Origin: Antilocapra americana
Lineage: Eukaryota > Chordata > Mammalia > Artiodactyla > Antilocapridae
Direction of reading: 5' to 3'
Assembly: GCA_007570785.1 (NCBI GenBank)
Contig: ML660201.1
Coordinates: 32,487,840-32,551,839, forward strand
DNA: 64,000 bases
Shown: piece after piece, positions 1-10,935 of the stretch
How the letters are laid out: every line of letters begins with the position of its first letter
How positions within the stretch are numbered: the first letter of the stretch is position 1
The notes under the pieces: generated by a model
What the model was told of the DNA's origin: nothing
Database searches by the model: none
Seen by the model: the letters and a program-made list of their open reading frames with translations, nothing else
Translations under genes and position numbers: made by a program

Positions 1-179
1 CTGAACTTCAGAGGGATTTGTATTTCTTCAGGGTACAGTGGTCCAGGAAGGCAAATAAAATAAATTAAGAAGACTCTTCTATTGTCTGTGATAGTTGATT
101 TAGAATAGTTATAACATAGCCGTTGTTGAACATCTAACTGCCAGTTTTCACTGTGACTCTCCCTTTAAGCACTTCATGG

Positions 180-350
180 TGACAAGCACTTCCGTACGTT
201 ATCTCATATTCTCACTGGTCTTATGAGAGAGCTATTATGCCTTTTTTAAGTATATGGCAAAGCAAGAGAAGTTAAGTTACTGACCCAAATTCACACAGCT
301 CCTAAGTAGCAGAGGTGATAGTCAAATCTAGAATTGAAATCCCTTTAAAA
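180..350 (-). repeat. MIR SINE relic
   Basis: It shows the MIR hallmarks in reverse orientation: a short-tail stretch like CGTACGTTATCTCAT, then GAGAAGTTAAGTTACTGACCC and CACACAGCTCCTAAGTAGCA, followed by a degenerate tRNA-derived end. It is old and diverged, so the edges are approximate. Confidence 0.75.
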
Positions 351-2270
351 CCAAAGGCTATGAGTCTAGAGTTAGTCCTCTGGTTCCTGAGGCTCAGAAG
401 GAAAAGGCCCTTGTGGTCAAAACCACTGGTGAAAGGTTAATGAGAAACTATTGGTATGTAAACTATTTATATTGATGACAGACTGCTTTTGTTTGCAGAA
501 AGTGGGTATGGGCACTGGGCCTCTCTTCATATGCTAACTAGTTGTACTCAAGCTGCTAAAGTACTAAGGAAGCCAGTTCCCTTTGTGTCTTGCAATAGCG
601 TGGCAAGATTTGCTCTGGTTTTGATCCCGAGTTGTGCTGTAGTGAGTTATTTAACATATGTTTCCTTACACCCCTGTTATTGAGCACATATGCTTTGGCC
701 CACGATCACAAATGCGGGTCCAGGTTAAAAGGACACAGGCATCTTTTTTTGGTTGTTGTTTGTGTTCCTCAGAGAATGGGGATATCCATTTCAGATGGCC
801 CTTTGGCAATAGTGGGAGGGAGTTTGCTGTTTGATGGTAGTGGGTTCGTGTGTCTTGTTTCACAGAAGCAAAATATTGAGGACCAAATGGACAGAAAGTG
901 GCTGCTCTGGGTCTGGCTGCTGCCTTTCACATCCATCTGGTTCTGACGTGAATCTTGCTTGATGAGACTAAGATAATAGTGCAGTGTCTAGCAAATCTTA
1001 TCAATTGAAGAGAATTACATTGAGGCTGTAATTAATTTTTCAGCTCAATTACATGCTTCTCTTGATAGCTCTATTGTTTTCTTTTCCTGATTTCAAAGAG
1101 CTTTGGTAATTTTACAGTTAAGCCCAGCCTAACTTGCAATGCATCTACCTGTAGGAGATTTTTGGATGTATGTATTTCTTTCTGACAGTGCTCAACAGAA
1201 GAGAAGTATTTTTGGATGAGAGAAGGAGAGAGATCAGTGTCACACTGTACTGTAAGTGTGCTGTGTACTTTTCTGTCTGGCCAACCAATTTCCTATTGAG
1301 TCCATCCCTGTTAAAGGATTCTTTGTAGCTGAGGCAGTTTGTTAACTATACTGAGAGTAAGTGGCCTTGAAGCCATTGCTTTCCTGAAATCCATATTTCT
1401 GCCATATGATTTCATTCTTGTGCTCCAACCTATACTTTATCGAAAATATAAGAGGCAGATCCACAGTTGTGATTACATTTAACTTCATTAAGTTTGTTCT
1501 CTGTCTCTTTAAATGTAGTTTTCAGAAGTTTGAGGAGAGAACATGGAATCCTAATTTGACTATAGCAGTGATTGTTTCTAGTGATTCTTCAGTGTAAGGA
1601 GGAAGATGGAAGGTTATTTTGGAAATATTTGAATCAAATCCTGATCTCCTGATTTTTGCTTTTATTACAAGTTGTTTTCAGGTCCTCGAGAATCTTATTC
1701 AGAAAATACCCCTTTCCTCTGCCTGTCTTTCATTCCTTTTTCCTTCATACAGTCACTTAGTGAACATTAAACTGTGAGGGAACAAAAGTGAATAAGTTTA
1801 CTTTCTTGAATATGGACTGTTGAACAGGAGGAAAGATAAAGGAACACTTAACAGTAGTCCAGTGAGGCAAATGCCATCACATGCCATATCATAGGAGGAG
1901 ATACAGAGGAGGCATAGAGAAAGGTGTTGTTGTTTCTGCTTATGAGTCTTGGGAGATGGTTATAGAAAAATGGGCTTTGTAGTATCAATAGGAGTTTTCC
2001 AGGCAAAGAAAGGAGGAAGGATCTCGTGAAGAGAGCTAATATCATGAGCAAAGGCATGTTGGCATAAATATGCCTAGTCTTTTCATGGGCAGTTGATAAT
2101 GGAGGGTATCTAATGTTTAAATGCATGAAATGAATGGTAGATGATGGTAGGTGAGGTTAGAGAGAGTAGATTGGGATATATTGTGAAGAATCCGAGTGTT
2201 GCAAACCTGTGGTAATCCTCAGGAACACCCATATTTCACTTAGAACTCTTTTCCATTACCATCGTTCGAA
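351..2270. other. Intronic sequence without recognisable recent repeats
   Basis: AT-rich single-copy-looking intron. Small open frames on both strands (for example 632-946) have no recognisable domain and no supported splice context. The interval 1000-1130, around GAGGCTGTAATTAATTTTTC, is low in CpG and repeat-free and could be conserved. The stretch 1770-2150 has a faint look of an old repeat but cannot be assigned. Confidence 0.5.
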
Positions 2271-2279
2271 TCTGAAATT

Positions 2280-2580
2280 AGTCTTGCTTTAATCAGAAAA
2301 GAGAATTTATTGGCTTATCTAATGGAAAAAGTCCGAAGATACCTCTGCCTTCAGGAATGGCTGGATCCAGGTACCCAGGAGTTGTTTTCATGAATCTGTA
2401 CCTCAGCTCTGCTCTGTGCTCTGTTAGTTGAATTCACAAGCTTGTCTCTGGTGGGAATGATACTATTCCTCACAGCTGTAGACTCCCATCCTTGCAGCTT
2501 AGCAATCTCCCAGAAAAGTGAGTTTCTTTTTCTTAATGGTTGCAATCATAAGTAAATCCTGAGATTGAATCCAGTTGGAT
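2280..2580 (+). repeat. Old mammalian-wide repeat, family unassigned (copy 1)
   Basis: It begins with GAGAATTTATTGGCTTATCTAA and AAAAGTCC, followed by TTCAGGAATGGCTGGATCCAG. This start matches a repeat type I recognise from other mammalian genomes but cannot name with confidence. A second, longer relative lies at 59790-60330. Confidence 0.55.
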
Positions 2581-2846
2581 AAATTGGATCATTGGATCAT
2601 ATGACCACTGCTGAACACTTTGGCTAGAGAATGGACCACGCTGATAGCTAGGTCAGGATCACTCACTGGACTGTAGGAAAATAGGGAATGGAAACTAGAT
2701 AGAACAAAACAGTATGTTCTTAATGCAAATTCTACTGCATGGATTAAAAGGATTGTCTTCTTTGAAAAGACTGAAATCCTTTTAGATGCCTTTTTACCTT
2801 CATTACTGTTGCAAGGAGGCCAGCCAGAGGGCATATCATCCTTTTT

Positions 2847-3012
2847 GGTGCACTGGGACAACCCTGAGGGATGGGATGGGGAGAGAGGTGGGAGAGGGAT
2901 TCAGGATGGAGGACAGGTGTACATCCATGTCTGAGTCATGTCAATGTATGGCAAAAACCACTACAATGTTGTAATCAGCTTCCAATTAAAATAAATAAAT
3001 AAAATTTAAAAA
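2847..3012 (+). mobile_element. L1 3' end, ruminant type
   Basis: It contains the typical ruminant L1 3' UTR series: GGTGCACTGGGACAACCC, a GGGATGGGATGGGGAG purine block, CATGTCAATGTATGGCAAAA and an A-rich (AAAT)n tail. Heavily 5' truncated, with only the last ~160 bp present, in sense to MAGI1. Confidence 0.85.
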
Positions 3013-3500
3013 CTCTCTAGAAAAGGTAAGATGTAGCAACATTTTCACACCTTTCATTTAAAAAAATCATATTTCATTACCACATCATTTTTCTCCCATT
3101 ACTATTATCTAGTATAAGGTTCCTGAAAACCTCCTGTGTGGAAAGTACTAGAAGCTAGAAACCTGTAGTATACTAGGAGTTATTACACAAAGATGAATTC
3201 CACCTTCACAGAAGTTACAGCTTGTTATGACAGAGGAGAGTAGAATAAAAGGAATAAAATGATAAGTAGTGAAGTATAAGTCTATATAAAAAATAAAATC
3301 AAAATTTATAAGGAAAAACATATATATAATACAGTCCATGTCAGCTGCCTTTCAGTACTGTGGGTAAAATCTCCAGAGTGAGCAGAAGTTGAGGCATGAT
3401 TCTTTTTCATTTGTTTTCAGTTTTCATATGCCCCTTATGCTGTGAGCATCTCACCAAGTAGGTATGAATCTAGTGCTTTTAGTTATTTATTTTTTCAATT
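3013..3500. other. Intronic spacer between two L1 3' ends
   Basis: AT-rich intron of about 490 bp. I see no coding signal, RNA gene or clear repeat in it. Confidence 0.5.
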
Positions 3501-3680
3501 AAACGTGGTCCTCAGAGGAATGGGATGGGGAAGGAGGTGGGAGGGGGGCTCAGAATGGGGAACACATGTACACCCATGGCTGATTCATGTCAATGTATGG
3601 CAAAACCACTACAATATTGTAAAGTAATTAGCCTCCACTTAAAATAAACAAATTAAAAATAAATAAATAAACATGGTCCT
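3501..3680 (+). mobile_element. L1 3' end with target-site duplication
   Basis: A second short, sense, 5'-truncated L1 3' UTR (3513-3668) of the same type as that at 2847. It carries the GGATGGGGAAGGAGGTGGGA block, CAATGTATGGCAAAACC and an (AAAT)n tail. It is bounded by AAACGTGGTCCT (3501-3512) and AAACATGGTCCT (3669-3680), a 12-bp target-site duplication with one mismatch. Confidence 0.88.
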
Positions 3681-4865
3681 TGAATCCAAGCCAACTTGCT
3701 CAGCTGCTGTTTAACCAAAGAAGCAACCATGAAGGGTGGTTTTGACTGTAAGCTGTCAAGAAAAAAATACTGAGATGTCATAATTAAGAAAGAGATTACC
3801 TAACTGATTTCTATTTTAAGAAATGTTAATTTTCATTTTGCCAAGTACAGCCCTTTGTTGTTTTTCTTTGAATCATCCCTTGTAGTCAAATGCATAAAAT
3901 ACCTTTCAGTTGAATGAAATGTATGTGTGTGTCATTGATAGTTTCATTCTATTAAAATAAAAAGAAACAATATTTGGGTTACTTTCTGGATTCAAAAGAT
4001 CACCGTGTTCATTTTTCTGGTGTGACACATACCTATATACTCATAGAAATACATGTGAAATCACATTCTTATGGATTCTATTTCAGTGTTCCCTGCCCTT
4101 TTCCTTTGAAGATGAACTTTACTCCTAGAGACTGGTGGGATCCATCTCCACAGCTTCCTTCCTCCTCTCCCCTTTGTCATCTCTGGCACATGACCTCCGA
4201 AACTTATGTCACCTGCTTGCTTTCTTTCTTTCTTTTTCTTTTTTTCTTTTTTACAAGAGAGGAGAATGAGGTTGTTAAGCTTCCTCAAAGTTAACAATGA
4301 TCTTCCCTTTGAAGAGTTATTGATGCACCAGGCTTATAGGAAAGGGGAAAATTGTTTTAATGGCCTGGCCTTAGAAATATCTGCTATCATTAGTTTTCCT
4401 TTTCATCTTTCAGTTCCTTTTCAAATTCATGGCCACAAATCAGTAAAATCTCTTGGGGAACAAGAACAGCCCCAACAAGGAGCTGACCTGGGCCAGCATC
4501 TCCTACCAGCCGTTTTGGATTTTGCCAGGGTTATTTTTGCTCTTGGCAGTCTAATTCCTCCGTAATTGCAGGGCCATATGGTGCCTTGTCCCCCATGTGG
4601 AGAACTGGCACTTCCCCTAAAGTCTCTGTCCTTCCTGCTGCACAGATTACCTGCCGTGGTGAAGGGGTTGAGCAGACTCATCCTGCAGAGATTTTGTACC
4701 TTCTACACCTTAAGAGCTGAAAGCTTGTCTTGATGCTCTAGATTAGAGACCAGAGATGAAAAAAGTTGTACAATAGATAGTAAAATGAGATTGAGTTTCA
4801 GAGGCAATCAGACCTGGATTCCAATTCTGGTTCACTCTTACTGTCATTATCGTCATACTCACTGA
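3681..4865. other. Intronic sequence, includes pyrimidine tract
   Basis: Largely single-copy-looking. 4219-4253 is a (TTTC)n-like pyrimidine run. 4290-4690 is less AT-rich and repeat-free. The overlapping open frames there (4206-4565 and 4427-4681) show no recognisable domain and are best read as chance. Confidence 0.45.
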
Positions 4866-4869
4866 TGTC

Positions 4870-5040
4870 ATAGTGCTCGTTTATGCCAGGAACTGTCATA
4901 TCATTTCCTGATCTCATTTATTTGTCACCTCAGTTCCTGTGGAACTGAGGCTCGGAACAGTAACTGAGGCACTTGTCCACATCACATGGCTCAGGCCAAT
5001 TTCAGGCTCCTATCCTTCTTTCTCCTAATCCCACACTCCC
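4870..5040 (-). repeat. Probable MIR relic
   Basis: A weak MIR-like order in reverse orientation: CCAGGAACTGTCATATCATT, then CTCATTTATTTGTCACC, AACTGAGG and CTTGTCCACATCACATGGCT. Highly diverged; the preceding 60 bp may belong to another MIR in the opposite orientation. Confidence 0.5.
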
Positions 5041-5765
5041 TAACCAATAGTCCTTTTTAACTCTAAAATAGTATCTAGTATTGTGCTTTTATACTGTATT
5101 CTTTGTCTTAATGTAATCTGGAAGTGGGGCCATTAGTGGTCATTTTTTAAACAACTATCCCAAGGTTACATTTACACAAGTGATAAAAGCTTTCACAAGC
5201 AATCTTAGATAGTAGTGGGAAATCTGAGATTGGATGGATATAGTAAGTGAGATGATTTTATAAGACTTTGTAGACTGAATTTTCAAGGCTTCCTCCTTGC
5301 ATTGAATTAAATCAAGAAACCATCTTAACCATGAGGATAATTCCTTACTCACATGCATAGAAAATGTTTTGAGGTGGGTGATCTGTTTGGAATTGCCTCT
5401 TGTGAGAATATTTGGTCTCATTAAAAGTACTTTGTAAAATCCTACTTGTTACTATTCTCAGGGGAGTAATCAAAGTCTTTGAATTCTGGAGAGTGATTTT
5501 GAAGAGAGGACGGAGCAATTACAGAACTTTTCAATAACTGAGTGTTTTGTGACATTTTTAAAGCTATCTTTTGGAAGATATCCATGTTTTGTGATAGTCA
5601 GAACACTACACAAGTGATTTCAATGTTCTCCAAAATTAGATCCAAAAATGAAAATAATGGGTAATGTCTAAGCTCCTCTCTAAGTATACACTGAACAAAA
5701 GTTACCATGAACTTACCCTTTACTACTTGAATATTTAATGGTGCATTAAGAAATGAGGAAAACAG
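5041..5765. other. Intronic sequence, nothing recognised
   Basis: AT-rich intron. The open frame at 5155-5421 on the - strand has no known domain and is probably chance. Confidence 0.45.
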
Positions 5766-5769
5766 TATT

Positions 5770-5875
5770 GTCACACCATGAAGTCCCTGGGGACAGTGAC
5801 TGTGTCAGCTTTCTTTGTTTCTCTAGTGTTTCTACCCTGTAGGTGCTCAGTTACTGTTTATTTTGCCTGAAATCT
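5770..5875 (+). repeat. L2 LINE 3' end relic
   Basis: Matches the L2 tail pattern: CATGAAGTCCCTGGGGACAG, then TGTGTCAGCTTTCTTTGTTT and GTAGGTGCTCAGTTACTGTT. Old and 5' truncated. Confidence 0.55.
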
Positions 5876-5894
5876 ACTAAATAGTGAGATGAGT

Positions 5895-6085
5895 TATTAA
5901 CTAGCACCTGCCCTTTTAGTCCTTCTAGTAACTCTGTGCTCTAGGTGCTATTTATTCTCATTTTCAGATGACAATACTGAAGTAAGGCAAGGTCAAGTCA
6001 TTTGTCCAAGGTCATTTGGCTGGAAACTGGAGGAGCTAGGATGATGCCTGATTGCTTCCCTTCCATTAGGTGCACTGTGGTTCTT
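5895..6085 (-). repeat. MIR SINE relic
   Basis: Reverse-orientation MIR: TAGGTGCTATTTATTCTCAT, TTTTCAGATGACAATACTGAAG and CATTTGTCCAAGGTCATTTGGCT, followed by the degenerate tRNA-like end. Confidence 0.7.
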
Positions 6086-6290
6086 TTATTGAGATGTCTG
6101 GGGAATTTAGAGCTAGAGAACAAACCGATACTAGTCCAGTTTGGGCCAGATTAGTTTAAGTAATGACTTAAAAATAATTAATGACTTTTATTCTAAAAAT
6201 AGTTTGACTTACATAAAGCTGCAAATAAAGTGCAGAGAGTTTCTGTGTTTCCTTCCCCCAGCTTCTGCCAATAATAATTTCTTAAGCATC

Positions 6291-8362
6291 AGTTCAGTAT
6301 CAGTTCAGTCGCTCAGTTGTGTCCAACTCTTTGCGACCCCATGAACTGCAGCACGCCAGGCCTCCCTGTCCATCACCATCTCCTGGAGTCCACCCAAACC
6401 CATGTCCATCGAGTCGGATGCTATCCAGCCATCTCATCCTCTGTCTTCCCCTTCTCCTCCTGCCCCAAATCCTTCTCAGCGTCAGAGTCCAATGAGTCAA
6501 CTCTTTGCATGAGGTGGCCAAAGTATTAGAGTTTCAGCTTCAGCGTTAGTCCTGCCAGTGAACACCCAGGACTGATCTCCTTTAGGATGGACTGGTTGGA
6601 TCTCCTTGCAGTCCAACGGACTCTCAAGAGACTTCTCCAACACCACAGTTCAAAAGCATCAATTCTTCAGTGCTCAGCTTTCTTTATAGTCCAACTCTCA
6701 CATCCATACATGACTACTGGAAAAACCATAGCCTTGACTAGACGAACCTTTGTTGGCAAAGTAATGTCTCTGCTTTTCAATATGCTAGGTTGGCCATAAC
6801 TTTCCTTCCAAGGCGTAGGCATCTTTTGATTTCATGGCTGCAGTCACCATCTGCAGTGATTTTGGAGTCCAAAACAATCCAGTCTGACACTTTTTCCACT
6901 GTTTCCCCATCTATTTCCCATGAAGTGATGGGACCAGATGTCATGATCTTAGTGTTCTTAATGTTGAGCATTAAGTCAGCTTTTTCACTCTCCTCTTTCA
7001 CTTTCAGCAAGAGGCTTTTAAGTTCCTCATCACTTTCTGCCATAAGGGTGGTGTCGTCTGCATATCTGAGATTATTGATATTTATCCCGTCAATCTTGAT
7101 TCCAGCTTGTGCTTCTTCCAGCCCAGCGTTTCTCATAATGTAATCTGCATGTAATTTAAATTAGCAGGGTGACAAGATATATCCTTGACGTACTCCTTTT
7201 CCTATTTGGAACCAGTCTGTTGTTCCATGTCCAGTTCTAACTGTTGCTTCCTAACCTGCATACAGGTTTCTCAAGAGACAAGTCAGATGGTCTGGTATTC
7301 CCATCTGTTTCAGAATTTCCCACAGTTTATTGTGATCCACAGTCAAAGGCTTTGGCATAGTCAATAAAGCAGAAGTAGATATTTTTCTGGAACTCTCTTG
7401 ATTTTTCGATAATCCAGCGGATGTTGCCAATTTGATCTCTGGTTCCTCTGCCTTTTCTAAAACCAGCTTGAACATGTGGAAGTTCATGGTTCATGTTTTG
7501 CTGAAGCCTGGCTTGGAGAATTTTGAGAATTACTTTACTAGCGTGTGAAATGAGTGCAATTGTGTGGTAGTATGAGCATTCTTTGGCATTGCCTTTCTTT
7601 GGCATAGGAATGTAAACTGACCTTTTCCAGTCCTATGGCCATTGCTGAGTTTTCCAAATTTGCTGGCATATTGAGTGCAACACTTTCACAGCATCATCTT
7701 TTAAGATTTGAAATAGCTCAACTGGGGTTCCATCACCTCCACTAGCTTTGTTTGTAGTGATGCTTTCTAAGGCCCACTTGACTTCACATTCCATGGTGTC
7801 TGGCTCGAGCTGAGTGTGAGTGATCACACCATCGAGATTATCTGAGTCGTGAAGATCTTTTTTGTACAGTTCTTCTGTGTATTCTTGCCACCTCTTCTTA
7901 ATACCTCTGCTTCTGTTAGGTCCATACCATTTCTGTCCTTTATCGAGCCCATCTTGGCATGAAATGTTCCCTTGGTATCTCTAATTTTCTTGAAGAGATA
8001 GCTAGTCTTTCCCATTCTCTTGTTTTCCTCTATTTCTTTGCATTGATAGCTAAGGAAGGCTTTCTTATCTCTCCTTGTTATTCTTTGGAATTCTGCATTG
8101 AGATGGGAATATCTTTCTTTTTCTCCTTTGCTTTTCGCTTCTCTTCTTTTGACAGCTATTTGTAAGACCTCCTCAGACAGCGATTTTGCTTTTTTGCATT
8201 TCTTTTTCTTGGGGATGGTCTTAATCCTTATCTCCTGTACAATGTCACAACCTCCATCCATAGTTCATCAGGCACTCTGTCTATCAGATCTAGTCCCTTA
8301 AATCTATTTCTCTCTTCCACTGTATAATTTCAAGGGATTTGATTTAGGTCATACCTGAATCC
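6291..8362 (-). mobile_element. BovB (RTE) LINE, antisense, 5' truncated, decayed
   Basis: Read on the - strand from 8362 down, this is a BovB copy holding the linker after the endonuclease, the reverse transcriptase and the 3' end, which is the sequence shared with ART2A. Readable frames are 8261-7824 (linker), 7827-7633, 7605-7327 (with FIDYAKAFD, palm motif A) and 7136-6777. The last carries the catalytic Y-A-D-D box at 7064-7053, in the context NNLRYADDTTLMAES. The RT is broken by frame changes between these frames, so no intact enzyme is encoded. The endonuclease half is missing, as is usual for 5' truncation. Confidence 0.95.
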
Positions 8363-8561
8363 TTCTTAAGCATGCACTATATTAATTCTGAGATGCTTCA
8401 GAGATCTGAGTGAAGATATCACATAGACTTTTGGATAATAGACAAGTCTGCAGCTCACACTGCAGCTATAAATTTAAAATCCATCAATATGTAGATGTAG
8501 AACCATGGGTCTGGATTCAAACAGTTACAGTTAATGTTCCCAGAGATTTTGGTGTGTCCTA
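8363..8561. other. Intronic spacer
   Basis: About 200 bp of single-copy-looking intron between the BovB copy and the next SINE. Confidence 0.4.
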
Positions 8562-8802
8562 GGAGACTTTAGGCTTCCCAGGTGGCTCCATGGTGAAGAA
8601 TCTGCCTGTTAGTGCAGAAGACTCAGGAAACAAGTTTGATCCCTGAGTCAGGGAATATCCCCTGGAGGAAGAAATGACAACCCACTCCAGTATTTTTGCC
8701 TTGATAAGCCTATGGACACAGGAGCCTGACTGGCTACAGTCCATGGGGTTGCAAAGATTTGGGCATGATTGGGCGACAGAGCACGTATGTGGGAGACTTT
8801 AG
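8562..8802 (+). mobile_element. Bov-tA SINE with 11-bp target-site duplication
   Basis: A full-length tRNA-Glu-derived/BovA composite SINE at 8573-8791. It starts GCTTCCCAGGTGGCTC and continues through CAACCCACTCCAGTATTTTTGCC to TCCATGGGGTTGCAAAGATT. GGAGACTTTAG occurs perfectly on both sides (8562-8572 and 8792-8802). Confidence 0.95.
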
Positions 8803-8844
8803 TGTAAGAGGAGAGTGTTGGCTTAGATGTGGAACCTACTTAAT

Positions 8845-9050
8845 CAGTGGTTAGAAGTGCACTTCATGTGAATTATGTCATTCACTTCTCTTAGCAACTC
8901 GAAGACATGCATATTATTTTCCTTGTTTCTTAGACAGGCAGATGGAAGCTTACAGGAACTGTAAACAGCAACATGGCCAGTAGAGATTCCAACAGTGATC
9001 TGTCTCCAAACCTATATTTTTAACTGCTCTGCCATACCATTTGGAGAAGT
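8845..9050 (-). repeat. MIR SINE relic
   Basis: Diverged MIR pattern with TTATGTCATTCACTTCTCTTAGCAA, a TATTATTTTCC step and a tRNA-like end. Confidence is moderate because the core is degenerate. Confidence 0.5.
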
Positions 9051-9260
9051 TTTGTGATAGATGAAAGAAATCAAGGTCAGCCTTAGCACTTGCCTAATTA
9101 AATAAAATGGGTGAATTGGTAACAGATATTCTGAAAGCAAAAATCAGAGTAGTACTCTTAGCACTGAAGGCTGCCCTTTATTTTAACCTTAAATATTGAT
9201 TATGGGGTCAGTTTTCCTTCAGGTGCTCACTTTATCTTTGCTCCACACGAGGTACCGCTT

Positions 9261-9817
9261 CATTCATTCATTCAGTTCAGTTCAGTTGCTCAGTCGTGTC
9301 CAACTCTTTGCGACCCACAGCCCAGTGGGAACACAGACAGGCACGCAGGAGAAGGGTGCAGAGGGCTGTGGACACAGCAGTTCAGTCAGTTCAGTAGCTA
9401 AGTCGTGTCCCACTCTTTGTGACCCCATGGACTGCAGCACGCCAGGCCTCCCTGTCCATAACTAACTCCTGGAGCTTGCTCAAACTCATGTCCATCGAGT
9501 CGGTGATGGCATCCAACCATCTCATCCTCTTTCCTCCCCTTCCCCTGCCTTCAGTCTTTCCCAGCATCAGGGTCTTTTCAAATGAGTCAGTTCTTCGCAT
9601 CAGGTGGCCAAAGTATTGGAGTTTCAGCTTCAACATCAGTCCTTGTAGTGAATATTCAGGACTGATCTCCTTTAGGATGGACTGGTTGGATCTCCTTCAG
9701 TCCAAGGGACTCTCAAGAATCTTCTTAAACACCACAGTTCAAAAGCATCAATTCTTCGGCACTCAGCTTTCTTTATAGTTCAACTCTCAGATTCATACAT
9801 AGCATTCATTCATTCAG
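9261..9817 (-). mobile_element. ART2A-type SINE with duplicated head and 15-bp target-site duplication
   Basis: The element at 9276-9802 is antisense ART2A (the BovB 3'-end-derived SINE). The last ~50 bp of the sense element, which is the head as read on +, is present twice: at 9276-9316, and again as the start of the full copy from 9380. A 63-bp GC-richer filler (9317-9379) separates them. CATTCATTCATTCAG flanks the whole unit exactly (9261-9275 and 9803-9817). Because it is a short tetramer repeat, part of that match could be coincidence. Confidence 0.88.
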
Positions 9818-10050
9818 CAGACATTAAGGGAACAACTAGTACATGCTAGGAACTCTCCTAGATATTAGGGTAATACATAAGCAGGAGCTATGGAGAGGAC
9901 ATAAAATTGTTTCAAGTGATTACAATATGAAAGTGAGAGCTGGTCAAAATCAGGTAATGATGGAGAAGGGAACAGGAAAGGTCTTAACTGAACAAGTATA
10001 ACAAAGGATTACTACAAAAGCTATGTGCTATGTGTATGTACATATTTAGT
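9818..10050. repeat. Old interspersed repeat, family unassigned
   Basis: Has the mammalian pattern of GTACATGCTAGGAACTCTCC, then TAGATATTAGGGTAATACA and a purine-rich continuation. It resembles several other stretches here (21110, 21430, 46480). I cannot name the family safely. Confidence 0.4.
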
Positions 10051-10054
10051 GTAA

Positions 10055-10152
10055 CTACATATTAATTATATCTACGTTTATGTAACAGATGTATATATTT
10101 ATCTATATATATTATTTTATGTGTGTGTGTCATATATATGATATATTTAACA
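10055..10152. repeat. TA-rich low-complexity tract
   Basis: Runs of TATA, TATGTG and a short (GT)6 tract mark the junction into the old L1 that follows. Confidence 0.7.
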
Positions 10153-10463
10153 TATTTAAAACCCATTCTACTCCTAGGTGTGTACTCAATATAATTGAAA
10201 AATGATGCTCAAACAAAAACTTGTACAGAAATGTTCATGGCAGCTTGCTATTCACAATAGCTAAGAAGTAGAAACAACCCAGGTATCCATCAACTGTTGA
10301 GAGATAAAGAAAATGTGGTGTGTGCACACAACAGAATATTATTCAGGAATGAAAAGAAATGAAGTACTGACATATCCTACAATATAATTGAACTTTGAAT
10401 ACTTTATGTTCAGTGCAGGAAGCCAGGATGAAAAGGCCTCATTTTGTACAGTTTCATTTATAT
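10153..10463 (+). mobile_element. Old L1 3' region, left part, split by an ART2A piece
   Basis: Carries the L1M-type 3' series ACTTGTACAGAAATGTTCATG, then TATTCACAATAGC, CATCAACTG, ACAGAATATTATTCAGGAATG and CAGTTTCATTTATATG. The element resumes at 10683 after an inserted ART2A segment. Confidence 0.85.
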
Positions 10464-10682
10464 GCAAAGAACCAACTCACTGTAAAAGACCCTGATGCTG
10501 GGAAAGATTAAAGGCAGAAGGACAAGGGAACAACAGAGGATAAAATGGTTGGCTGGCATCACTGACTCAATGGACATGAGTTTGAGCAAGCTCTGGGAAA
10601 CAGTGAAGGACAGGAAGCCTGCCGTGCTGCAGTCCATGGGGTCCTAAAGAGTCTGACACGGCCTATCGACTGAACAACAATA
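10464..10682 (+). mobile_element. ART2A/BovB 3'-end segment nested in old L1
   Basis: Sense-orientation terminal segment of ART2A: AAAAGACCCTGATGCTGGGA, then CTCAATGGACATGAGTTTGA, GTGCTGCAGTCCATGGGGTC and a GACTGAAC end. Short ATTTATAT motifs sit on both sides in the L1, consistent with a target-site duplication. It is complementary to the antisense ART2A at 9380-9802. Confidence 0.9.
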
Positions 10683-10935
10683 AATTTATATAAAATGTCC
10701 AGAACAGGCAAGCCCATAGCAGTTACTGGGAGGTGGGGTAGAGGGGAATAGGAGTAAATGCTTGATGGGTATGGAATTTCCATTTGGGGTAACACGTGTT
10801 TTGGAATCAGATTACGATGATGGTTGCACAGCATTGTCAATGTACTAAATGTACTAAATTTATACAGTGTAAAATGATTTGAATGGTGAATTGTATATTT
10901 TTTCTGTTTTACCTCTATAAAAGTAAGTATTCAAA
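10683..10935 (+). mobile_element. Old L1 3' region, right part
   Basis: Continuation of the L1 begun at 10153: AAAATGTCCAGAACAGGCAA, a GGGAGGTGGGGTAGAGGGGA block, GATGATGGTTGCACAGCATT and a final A/T-rich tail. The two halves are collinear with one L1M 3' end. Confidence 0.85.

Noticed and set aside
4206..4681. Overlapping open frames on both strands
   Set aside because: No recognisable domain. One starts in a low-complexity (TTTC)n tract, and there is no conserved splice context.
6777..8261. Reverse-transcriptase frames as a possible functional gene
   Set aside because: The RT motifs are genuine, but the frame breaks several times and the endonuclease half is missing. This is a dead BovB copy, not a gene.
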